Below, in pieces: positions 25,601 through 37,500 of a stretch of DNA of 60,000 nucleotides. The stretch is from positions 1,881,501-1,941,500 of the forward strand of contig JAQGDQ010000003.1 of assembly GCA_030141605.1 (NCBI GenBank). The letters are read 5' to 3'. The notes under the pieces were generated by a model. It ran no database searches and was not told the origin of the DNA. It saw nothing but the letters and a program-made list of their open reading frames with translations. Every line of letters begins with the position of its first letter. Position 1 is the stretch's first letter. The DNA is from Tubiluchus corallicola. Lineage: Eukaryota; Priapulida; Priapulimorpha; Priapulimorphida; Tubiluchidae. The translations under genes were made by a program, and so were the position numbers.

Positions 25601-28543
25601 AAAGAACAAATTTGCCCTAAATAAATAGTTATAAAAATGGAACAGAGTACTTACATTTCTATAATCATGTACTGTTTAATAATGGCATTGATCGTGGTCT
25701 TCTATGTTGCAATACCTGAAGTTACAACCGGCACCATCAAATTAGAACACGAATCCTGTCTACAATATGACTTGCCAGTGAGAACAAGTTCAGTTTGTTT
25801 TCTTTGAATAACACTAGCTGTCTGGTGCTTTCCAGGCTATTTTAGTATTTAGCCATCCAGGCCACTTCCTGGGCCTTTCCCTAGATTTCGTGACCTAGCT
25901 AAATTACTTTCCATTTTTGCCTATCTAATTCACATAAATGGTAAAGGTTCATGGTTATTCCAAGTTTAATATTAGTGCTAGCTATCCAAAGTTCCAAGTC
26001 ACTTGTTTTTTTTATAAAATGCGTCTCCATTCTGGAAATTTCTCTCAACTTTTTGATTTTTTTTTCAAGCTCATTGATGAGTGGGAACATGTAAAGAATT
26101 GTAAGATGGAAAGTATGGATATTTGAGAATACAGTTTTCTTTACCTTCTTCCCATTCATTGACTTGTATTGCTGACTTCGCAATATTTTTATGCCTTTTA
26201 ACACCTTAAAGAAATTAATACAGTCATCGTTATAGGTGCTTATATTATTTAATAATTTAATAATATGCTTCCACCCACAATTTGGTCACTAAGTTTATAA
26301 TAATTTTTAGACATTTGTTTAGTGTGTTTACACTGCTCTGCTAATAAGTCTAGTGATGGTATGTGCGGTATGCATAACATGTCATGGTGGACGTTGTTCA
26401 CCTGAATCTCATACATCGGTTTTAACAAGCTAAATTCAATGTAAATACTTTTGAGTAGATCTTGTACTGCTGAATGAAACACACTCACTAAACCTATCAT
26501 CACCATATCCGCAGCAGGAGTCATCACTATCCTTGTAAGAAGTGCACATACGATGTAAGCACCATTATCACTTTTTATGATAATGTCATCGAGGCTTTTC
26601 TCTCATTCCAATTCCAATATTGTTATTGCTCAAAAAGCTCATAATTTGACAAATCTTCAGGAGCTTACGCGCAAACATGAGAGCATACTGAGAGATGAGC
26701 GTGAAGTTCTTGGCCTCGAGATTGATAATTTGAAGCTAGAAGCGTCTTTGAAGGAGCGTGGCTCCGAGGAGAAAGTGGCTCAACTGGAACGCCATCTAGA
26801 TGTGAGTATATAAATAATACCTGATAATATACATATCTTTCTTGTTTTCCCCATTCATTTTTATTTATTTTGTTCGGTAATTGATTAACAAGCTACAATT
26901 GTTTTGTTTGTTTTCATTCTTTTTTTATTTTGTTATTTTTTTATACGAGTCTTAGTACTTTCTTCTTATCCTTCTGAAGTCTAACAAATCTGAATGTGAA
27001 TAATATAAATATGATGCACCTATATTTTTATAGCCTGGTAACTATCACCCTCATCAGCAATGTATGTTCGACGTCTTGTAGCATCTTGTGTTCTGTACCA
27101 CTTCCACCTCTTATTCAGTGTTAATGTAAATCTTTGCATATTGCAAACTGCAAAATAATTTGTACGTTTTCCATCATGATGTAATAAAAGACTCCAAATT
27201 AGCATGAGCTTTGCTGCACTTTAGGCTATGGAAGCCCTGTTCCACAGTATGAAACCACAATAGGAGTTTATTTTTCACTCGATCCCTAATGACTGGCAAA
27301 CACTTATAACATGGTAGGAATTTAATGTGCTAGTTTTGTTTAACTCTTGTTGTCTTTTGCATGTTGTGTTTAGGTATAGCTGTAATTATATATAGTTCTA
27401 CTGTCTTTCATGGATAGTGCTTATAGAGTGACAATATAATACAGAATTGTGGTAGTACTAATAAGCTACACATGGCACACTTTTTCATGATAAAAATTTT
27501 ATTAAGTACTTTGTTCTGTGTAGTTTCATACTGAACATTATAAACGTTTTTTTTAATGTTTGTAGTGCTTAAAATGACATATATTAGTTGTTTAATGTGT
27601 GCGTAATGTGTGTACAGGTTCAAGTTGATCTTAAGCTAAGCAGAATTGCTATTTATCTGTTTTTTTCAAGTAATTCATAATTTCACACAATTATTATTGT
27701 TATTACCATTATTGTTGTTGTTATTATTATTTATTTTATGTCAGATATTTGAAGTTCTTGAAACATGAATAAAAGTAAGGCGCAAGTAAAAACGTACAGA
27801 GTTAGTTTACTGAAAACGCAGTAAACTGATTTACAAGGAAATGTTAGTTAGAATGGAAGTATAAGATTCTTTGCCACGACTTAAAAATATCTGATCTAAA
27901 AATTGTATCAGTGTTGTACAGCAAGTTGCTAATAACCTTATTCTGACCCAAAAACTGTCTACTTCAGAGACTGAATACAGCTTTTCTACGTATGCAGGAA
28001 AAGATAGGTACACTGTAGTTAACATACATTTGGCTTGTACTAAAGTGACTATGAAGATTAAAGAGTCCTCTAATGGCATTCTTTCAACTTTTCCTTTATT
28101 ATGATTAAACAGCTAACTGTTACAATAAAACTGTGTACAAAATACCACAAAAAGCCTTCTTTTAACATCAACAGAACATCTAAACCTCCTAATAATACAA
28201 TTAACATACTTATCAGCAGAGCCATTTAGAATCACGCTAGAGCACACGAGACTGGCATATCTTTTCAGAATACAATATAAGAATTTGCTTTTGTCGGAGT
28301 TATAATAAATATCACTTTCTAAGGCAAAATTTTCACATATATTGAGCAGATATTGCAACTGCAGAATAGAGGCTTTTGCTATTTTTCCAAATATATTTTT
28401 CAGCGATTCATGTTCAAATAAAATTTTGCTACAACAGCCTCCCAATTTCGATTTCTGTTCCGAAAATAATGATTGGCCGACACATTATATATCAGTATAT
28501 GTATGAATGTCCATACAAAAAAATATGTGAATACATATACTGG

Positions 28544-28588
<45 letters not shown>

Positions 28589-31500
28589 CAATTTCTGCTT
28601 ATTTTGGTCATGGAAAATCAATATTTGGTCAGGGAAAAGTCATGGAAAAGATGGTGAATTTATTTTAAAATTTTGTGGAAACCCTTGCAGTTCAAAGTTT
28701 CTTGCTTTATATCCTTTCCAAAAATTCTAATATAGCAGGAACAGAAATCCTGTTGTTAGGTTCCTTTAATTTTCATTGACTATTAAAAGTCTCTGAGGTG
28801 TTCATAAAGGTATTAAACTTAACAACCATTATCTGTTTACTTCTTTTTTTATGCTTCTTTAGCTAGAAGTCAGTGTTCATTTTGACCTTTGCATTCATTT
28901 CTAAATTGTGTATTTATTTTTGCTATTGCATTAATTACAGTTGTTTGCAGTAAAATTTTGTCATTGATTTTTCATGTGTTTTGATTTTCGTAAGTGGTGC
29001 TAAACAAATATTTAAAGATTTTTCTAATTTTACTCTATGTAGCAATTTTAAATTATAGTATAATAGTTGGAAAGCTTAAAAATAAGTTAATTAAGGGTCA
29101 GTTATTTTGAAAAAAGGGAAACAAACAAAAGTTATTAAAAATTAACATTTCCAATTGCATTTAATTGGTCTTTTATAACATATAACTAATAGTTATTTTA
29201 TTATAAGTTTAATAAGGAAGATTATATAAATTCATTGCCTTGAAGGAAATTGCGAAAATGCTGGAAAAGCTTTATAAACTGAAACTAAACTTTATTAAGT
29301 TCCACTAATAATAACTTTAAAGTTTAATTTTTTATTCACCTTTAATAGAATGATTTCATGTAGATTAGTGGAAATATATTTTGCACTAAAAACTGACAGA
29401 TTGCTAACAGATAAAATGCATTATTAATGTAATTATGTTGTAACTGTGTAGATTATATAGTGCATTTCATTGTTTTTTATGTAGCCTGATTTTATTTTAT
29501 TAGTATTAGCCTTTTCTGTTTGCGTTAGTTCATTTGCTTATTACAGCATAGGAATGAGGAGCTGCTTATTTCTATCGAAAATTTGCGTAATCGGAATAAA
29601 CGGCTGGAGGGGGAACAGGTAGTAATGAAAGAGCAGCTAGAGGCTTGCAGACAACAGTTAACGGAAGCGAGGCACAAGAACGACTTGTTACATGTAGGTG
29701 TATTATGAATTTTATCCATCTACATGTGTGCTACTGATGTAAGTTAAACGAAAATCGCTCCCCATTTTTCTTGTATAGATGTATTACCTTCAAACCCAGC
29801 AGCTTCTCACTCTGATACATGAGCTAAGTGTTGGATGAAATAGCAGTAGGGAAATTAATTTACAGAAAAAACAATGCTTTGTATTGCAGCAAACTTTATT
29901 TGTGTGCTTTGTTTTATTTTTAAATGACAAGCATTGCTTAACTGTATATACAATAATATTAAACCAGCAAAATTTTTTGTACGTTTTTAAGTTTCTTTAT
30001 ACTTAATTTTAAGTTTTATGTATAGGTTACTAATATAATAATTTAATTTCGTTTATTACTAAATGTTGTCAAATTAGTTGCATCACTTGTTTTAAGCACA
30101 TTTTAGGTTTTAAAAAGAAAACTAGGAAACACATAGTGTGTTAAACTAATTCATATTTGTTTATGTTGGTTTTATGTTTGCTGGTTAACTTTAGTACCCT
30201 GGCCTTTACTTTTTTTGCTATTGTTGTTTTTGATTTATTTGTTGTTGAAGGTAAGTAGTGTTTTAACAGACATAAACTTGCCCCTTGATCTTGCTAAATA
30301 TCATTGTAACTCTCTTACCCAGGAAGTTTTTCGTGCTATTTTCAAAACACTCAGGTTACTGATAATATCTTTATTTTTAGTGCCAGATCAAGACACTCAA
30401 GTCCAATCAAGAAAAGGAATTAGAAGAATATGAGCAAATGGTGGGACAGCGTTTGGATCAACAAAAACGAAACAATGACAGAGAATGGACAGAACGTACA
30501 AAGTATATTAAAACCTAGCATTTGTTAATAAAGCTAATAAGTTGTCAATGAAATGTTAAACCCGATGATATACAAACCTATAATTAATCAAATCGTGATA
30601 ACAAATCTGAAACACAGGAAATGTGGAAAAGTTGGAATACAGTCTGAATTTGAACCAGGGATCTTTTGTTTACAAGGCAGGTGTTTTAGATCATTATATT
30701 CCTAACCACCCTGTTACCTCATAGGAGGTCATCAAAATTCAGCAGCGTTAGGCTACTCTAGAGTGATTCTAATAATTAGATTAATTTTAGGTTCAAAATT
30801 AATCATAATAAAAAAAATTGTTTAAGTGGTTAAAATAACTAGTGGGAGTTGTCTAACATTGGAAATGCTGAATTTAGTTGGCCACCTATAAGGATGAGCT
30901 TTGGACTGCCTTGGTGGCCTAGCGATTATGACATTGCATTATAAGCAGAAGATTCCTGGTTCAAATCCAGGCTATTTTCCAATATTTTCACATTCCCTGT
31001 CTTTCAATTTGATTTAAAAATTTAATTAATTGTGAGTTTGTACGTCATTAATAATAATCTTGATATTAAGATTATAATAACTAAATGCTAAACCAATATA
31101 TTAAATGTTTCTATATAACTTGCATTTAAGCACTTTTGAATGACTCATGTGTTATGACAAATATTTTCCATTGAATGTAGAAAAGAATATGCAGTTTTGC
31201 ACCAGAAACTGACTCGAGCTTACCAGGAGGACCGTAAAGTAGCAATAGCAGTGTTTGAACAACAAAAGGAGCAGGAGGCAATCTCTCAAAGGCAAGAGTG
31301 GGAGGAAAAACATAACGCACTAACGAAAGAGGTGTGTGTATATAAATATAAGTTATTAGTTATCTGGTGATACCAGTGGCACCCTGTTTTTGCTTTTCTG
31401 ATTTACTGTCATTTCTTCAATCTTACTATGTGCGCAACATGCAATTATATTTCCATTTTTTTCCAACATTGCAGTGGTCAAGTAAATGCATGTGCAAATT

Positions 31501-34500
31501 ACTTGTGCATTTGAAATCGCTTCCATTGTATATAAAGGCCCTAATGTTTTTTGATATTTTTATAGCCATGTTATAATATAGTATAGGCTAATATGTAAAA
31601 AAACACATTCTTTAACTAGTTCACTCTGGAATTTCCATGTTCTTATTAACATATTTTAGCCAACAATTTCATATGGAGTACTATTAATGAAACTTCATTA
31701 CCTTCAATATACACTTTGGAGTTGTCAAATATACAACTTTTTTGGATTGTCATGTGAACGATTGCACTAATACTGTTTTTATAAAAGCTAAACTTATAGA
31801 TTTGAAATTTCTAACATATGGTTTTGTTTGCTTTAATGTTAACTTATGTGTTTGCATTTTTCTTGTATTAGTTACAAGACTTAAAGAAAGAATTAGAAGC
31901 GCAATCAAAAGAAGCCAATGAAAACTTGGAAGCTTTTCGAACACTGAAAGAGATTCAGTGTCAAGAACTTCATGATGAAGTGGAAAATACAAGAACAGAG
32001 TATGAGACTAAACTGAGGCAACTTGCCGAAGAACATCGTGTACAAATAGACAGATTAAAACTTTCCAAAGATAAAGAGGCCAAGGTAATATGTGCGCAGT
32101 GACTTGTCAACTTTGCTAAATGCATATTTAAATGCAGAGTTAACTAACTGGTATTTAACATTTGAACCAACAGTAAATCAGGAGCTCATAATTTATATTT
32201 AATTACTTTGTTCATGGTGAAAGTTTAATTTGGAAATATTTTATGTATGTTTCAAATTTTACAAGTTTTCTTTGCTTTGTTGTCAATGCTGAACCTAGAA
32301 TTGTATATAAAAGCCTAGAATTATATAATTGTATATGTATAGATAGTATTGACAAGGGCCTTTAACTTTTTTAGGAATTGGAAACTCGGTTGAGAGAAGA
32401 ATGCAACAAAGAAATTCAGTCACAGTTGTTAGCACATAAAAGTAATATGGACCTAGTTAGAACTCAAGCAGAACATGCTAGAAAGTCGGAGATTGAAATG
32501 TTTCGAAAAGCACAACTAAAAGAAACAGGTTTTTGATTTAAGACAATATATTTTTAACTGTCTAAGTACACATTCAGTTAATTGAAAATTAATACTAATT
32601 ACAACAGATTTACAAACTGATATGTTAGTCTGCAGTATTCATAGCAGCAAGTACAAAATTTGTTGCTATAATAATAGAGAATTCACGGCTATAATTATTA
32701 TTTTATATGTTTAGAAAAGCTGAAACGAGATGTTGAACATAAATATGTCAGTGAACTAGAACAGTGCCAAAAATCTCACAGCACAGAAATAACAAAATTG
32801 AAGTCTGAAATACAACTGCTGACAGACACATCTAATAAACAAGAATATGAGTATAAGGCTAAGGTAAGTAACCTGCCAAACAGATAAAGCAAGTAAGTTT
32901 TCTGTGTTATTCAAAGTTGTTTATAACTTTTCTTTGTCATTGTTTATCACAATCTTTAAATGTACACTTTATTTGCTGATTCATAGATGCCTAAAGAGAG
33001 AAAAAAGTATCCAAATAAAAAGAAAATTATAATTAGAAAACAATTAATCAAAACAAGCACAAAAGCAAAACGTAGTATTTAAAAGAGTGATTATGTTTTC
33101 TGCCGCTTCCCCTAGCTCCTTATACCACTCTAGTACTCTACTCAATGTATAAATAGTCGACATATTAAATTAAACCTTTTTAAATTATTAACTTACTATT
33201 ACAAATTAATCTACTCTACTTTTCTTGAACTTCTATTTTTGTGCTCAGTGTCTCTAGTGCACTTCTGGTATATGGTTTTTCACAATTCTTTATGGAACAA
33301 GCTAGTGATGATGCAAAAGCAGTGAATGAAAGACATGAACTGAAATAAGCTTCTACAAATTTTAATGGTTATCATATGTGACCCTGCATATACAAACCGT
33401 CCATTGTGTGCTAATTTAATTATGGAGCTAGACATCAAAAAAGTCAGAATAGTCTATTTTTATCAATTTTTGGATCTTGGTTTTTTCTATGCTGACTTTT
33501 ATTATCATGCTGTACTGTTATTTTTCCTAAAATATTAGTTTTTTTATTAGCAAAATTAATAAAAAATTAAACCCTTACCATTCCTAGTGCCAGGAAAACT
33601 GTCACAGTGCCCAGTTAACTTGCTGTATCTCTGCTTTCCGATCATGACTTTAAACATTTTTTTATTATGAAACTGGTGTTGGCTACCAGTGTCCTCTGTC
33701 AGATTACCTTATAAACTGCGGCTTTTTTGTAGAAATGCTGTAGAAAATGCTTAAACAGTACCTTAAATTTTGCTGTTTCAAGCTAGTCTGTCATTTTTAC
33801 CCAATAAAAATCGTAATATTGCAGATATATCATTTTTGCCCAGTGATAATTATAACGTCTCGCTACGTCATCGTCACGTGGCTTTGCGTGCAATGCAGTT
33901 CCCGTAACAACAAAGTCGAAACAAAAGTGTGAAGAACTTTAAACTTGTATTTAAAAGTGAACATAGATGGATTTGCCTCTGATTACATTGTTAAATTATA
34001 ATTGTTATTAGTTTAAAGTTTTTGTAGTAACAGCGATATGCGTTTTATAGATCAATTACAGTTTTTTTGGCATTCTTTTCAGTAATATATAGGTAAAACA
34101 TGTAGTTCTCTATGCAGGGTTCAAGTCTTTAACTGCTTTACGTCCAATGAGGCTATCACTGCAATTACTGTATTATCAAAATTTTGGTATGATCTTTCTG
34201 ACATTTTACAATGCATCAATCTCACATGGCCTTCTTTACCCTTTTGTGGTATTTTTACAAGTGTTACTTCTTTGTGAGCAGAAAGACTTCTTAGAAGTGC
34301 TAGAATAAAGCTCAGGGTTATAGGACTCATAAAAATAAGCCACCTCGAGACAGCTAGGTATGACATTTAAAATATTTCACTTATAGTAATAATAATAAAA
34401 AAATAAATAAAGAGTATCATACGAAAAATAAAATTGTTATACAAAACCTTGTCTTAAGTTTTTAGTAATTTTATCTGTATATTTTTTGTGATAATTTTTC

Positions 34501-37500
34501 CATGTGATAACTACTTAATTTTGTCACATATCAAAGCCACTTGACTTACCTTACTTGTAATAATAATTATAGAACCTGTAATTAAATGTAGTGTTTGATT
34601 TACGTGAAGTGAATGGTCCTCAGCTCCAGCTCACACATAACAACCAGATAAATTACATTGAAAACCCTACTGTGTTGTTGTTATTGCAGATATTTGTTAT
34701 GTACAGCAAAACTTCTGTATTTTGCTACAACTATCACACCTGTAATTAGGAATTTTGGTGAATGATTTACCTGAAATAACACTAATCCACAGAAATTATG
34801 GGAATACATGAAAAAGACAAACATGTACAGTTATAAAATAGGTACAATAGGTAAACACAAAGACCTGACGTCTGTATATGTAATGTCTGTGAATGGGGGC
34901 AACACATTTTCTACCTACACAATGTTATACCACAATTATTTGTTGTGGGTACCTGAAATGATATTCTGAAAACTGCTTCAATACAGTACAAGTAGCATCA
35001 AGGAAATGCCAACATTTTACTTTTCACTTATTATTATACAGCTGTGGCATAGCATAGTGATAGTAATGACAAATATCATCAACAGGTAAAAATCACCCCT
35101 GTAATTATCAATGTTAATGATTTATGTGTTCAAAACAAATTTTACAATACCGAAAGTGTATAAGCCTATTTAATACCGCACAAGTTTACAATGATGTAAA
35201 CTGCATACAAAAATAATTATAGTTGACGTTATAGTCAGAAAATGTTGGATTTGCATCACCTGTAATTACATTGATTTGTTAGTTTACCTGGAGCACGTGT
35301 ACAGCAGTGCACTTAAATAGCTGATTATTTATAAAACGAGCCTAGACATTTTCCAAAGCTTTTTTACTTTTATTAGTATTACAGAGCAACGCTTCTAATC
35401 TTCAAACCTGTAACTAATTATCTTAGCTGGCAAAACACAAACACTCCAACGCTACTCCCACAGGTATTTTTGTTTTTAAGTTATAAGTGAAAAGGCATGA
35501 AAACAACATAAAATTAGTTACATAAACAAGTCTCATGTGATAAAATTAATTATTATAACTTACCTTTAATTAAATTAACACGAGTAGCATAGATAGATAA
35601 CAAAGTTGCTCAAAATTCGTCAAAAATAAGTTCATTGAGTGTACTTGCATACATGTGGCAAGAAAGAGAATTATACTTTATGGTACTCTCCCAAACCCTA
35701 TAGCAGCCAACACCTTCCTCAGCTGCTATGCAGATTTACAGAAAATTGTAACACAAACTTTGAAAGCCATTTTCTCCCAATTTTAATTTTGGTTTTTTCG
35801 TCATCCGCTCTACTATAAATGCCAATATCTTGGCTCAGAAACAACATAGAGAGCTGAAACTGGTACCAAAATAATGAGCACGAAGAGGGGGAATAAGAAT
35901 GTGCATATAGCTAAAAATTGATGCCTAGCACACTACAGTCAGTTTTGCTGTGCAAGAGCACATCTTTTTCGCAATAATACTTTGAAATGCAAAGAATGAA
36001 AACTTATAAATAGAAATGACAAGTAATAACAACAAACAAAAATGATTACAGAGCGCCTTTCACAAATCACGTTACGAATAGGCATTTAACAGGGAGAACA
36101 ACAAGTGTTTGCATTAAGCAATGCGTTTAAACACTTATCCACTCGATACCTAACTAATGGCTAACTAAATTAACCCGGTTTAATTTAAAGTAAAGTCACC
36201 AAATAATAATTTTTTTATTTAATGTGCGAAAATGGATAAACTATATAAAAATGCATATTGCATTTTTATAAGCACATAATACTACCTGCATGCTCAAAGT
36301 TTCATAGAGTAATACAGCATGTATATATATATATATATATTGTAAAAATAGTGCAAGTATTACAGTGACAAGCATTTTTGGGAGAAAATTTCAGCCATTT
36401 TGTCATGTAAATTCTGTATGTCAACAGCAATAATTTTATATTATGGTGTGTAGCTTTATTGTTGGGTTTGAAAAGCTTGCTTAGAAACTTGAAATTATTT
36501 ATTATTACAGTAACGCACTTCCTTTTATTATTCTACAGTACTTCCATTTGGTAATTGAGCGACTGCATCAGCAAACTTAAGTTGTAGTTCGGTTGAGCAC
36601 AAAGTTCGCACAGAGACCAGTTGCAGCATGTACTGATCCTGTGTACTTGAATTGTACGATCAGAAGTGCATAAGTGAATATGGCACTAACAATCTGAAAC
36701 ATAAATATTATTTCACATATTTAAGTTTTGCTTAGGCAATTGAATTATCGTTATGACAGCTTGTTACTACTGAGCCATTGATAGTTATAAAAAACACAAC
36801 TTGCTACGTTGTTTTTATTATACTATAGATTCAAAATACATTTTAATTGCTTGAGTGGCCTATTCTTTCTCATGTTTTAAAATACAAACCTTTTAAAATT
36901 TAACCATTCTAACGTACAGATATATTCAGATAGTTAAACAATGATTATTGGATATTTTAATTTTCAGTTTTCTGATTTAACTGTGCTTGAATGTATTCTA
37001 TTTTCTTGGCTACAAAAGCGCCATTTCATTTCACTGGTTTGTCTAGTGCCTACAAATGAAAAAACTACCAAACATATTTATTTTTTTCACTTTTTATTCA
37101 CCACCTCCTATATTCCATCTAATATATATACTTTACTATTTGCATGTATAATCAATACTGTTAAACATCATTTGTATTTTTCTGCTTGTATTATGTGTTT
37201 GCTTTTGTTTTCTGCAAATGTTAATGCATTGTAATCTAAACATACATGCAAAGCTGTCATGCACATTTACAAATTGTTTTCATATATATTACGTCAGCAT
37301 TTGCATTATACTCATTAACAGAGATTGTATGCCAATATTTATTATGCTGTGTATGATGCCATTATACTAATGTATATATCCATAAATCAATTACGAGTTC
37401 CTGAGTGACAACACAGCTAAGTGGTCACAGCATGTGCTGGGTAACTGAGGTTAAGCACTGCTGATCTTGGTTAAGGTACCTTTGATGACACACATGAAAT

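Larger units (their letters stand above)
22960..26660. other. Intron 8 of FAM184, hosting antisense genes and mobile elements
   Basis: From left to right it holds a head-to-head SINE pair (23395-23640), the C-type lectin gene (23985-24647, minus), a hAT-like element (24709-25415) and a Gr-like remnant (25899-26602, minus). Exons 8 and 9 join in phase 0 across it. Confidence 0.75.
26802..29546. other. Intron 9 of FAM184
   Basis: Contains the disrupted minus-strand ORF (27831-28484) and a TA microsatellite (28548-28586). The stretch from about 28740 to 29540 is AT-rich with nothing recognisable. Confidence 0.6.

Noticed and set aside
25638-25814. 58-codon plus-strand ORF (MEQSTYISIIMYCLIMALIV...) with a membrane-anchor-like start
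   Set aside because: Too short, no downstream exon or homology. It could be chance.
28376-28730. Tyr-Ile repeat ORFs on both strands
   Set aside because: Produced by the (TA)n microsatellite.
31126-31992. Minus-strand ORFs over 31126-31320 and 31750-31992
   Set aside because: They are antisense shadows of FAM184 exons 12 and 13.
34121-34366. 81-codon minus-strand ORF starting with ATG (MSYLAVSRWLIFMSPITLS...) in intron 15
   Set aside because: It has a plausible hydrophobic segment, but no match to Gr motifs, no paired exons and a length within chance.
36941-37234. 97-codon plus-strand hydrophobic ORF in the Gr-like gene's intron 3
   Set aside because: T-rich low-complexity sequence yields Phe/Leu/Ile-rich frames; no acceptor or donor arrangement and no recognisable motif.
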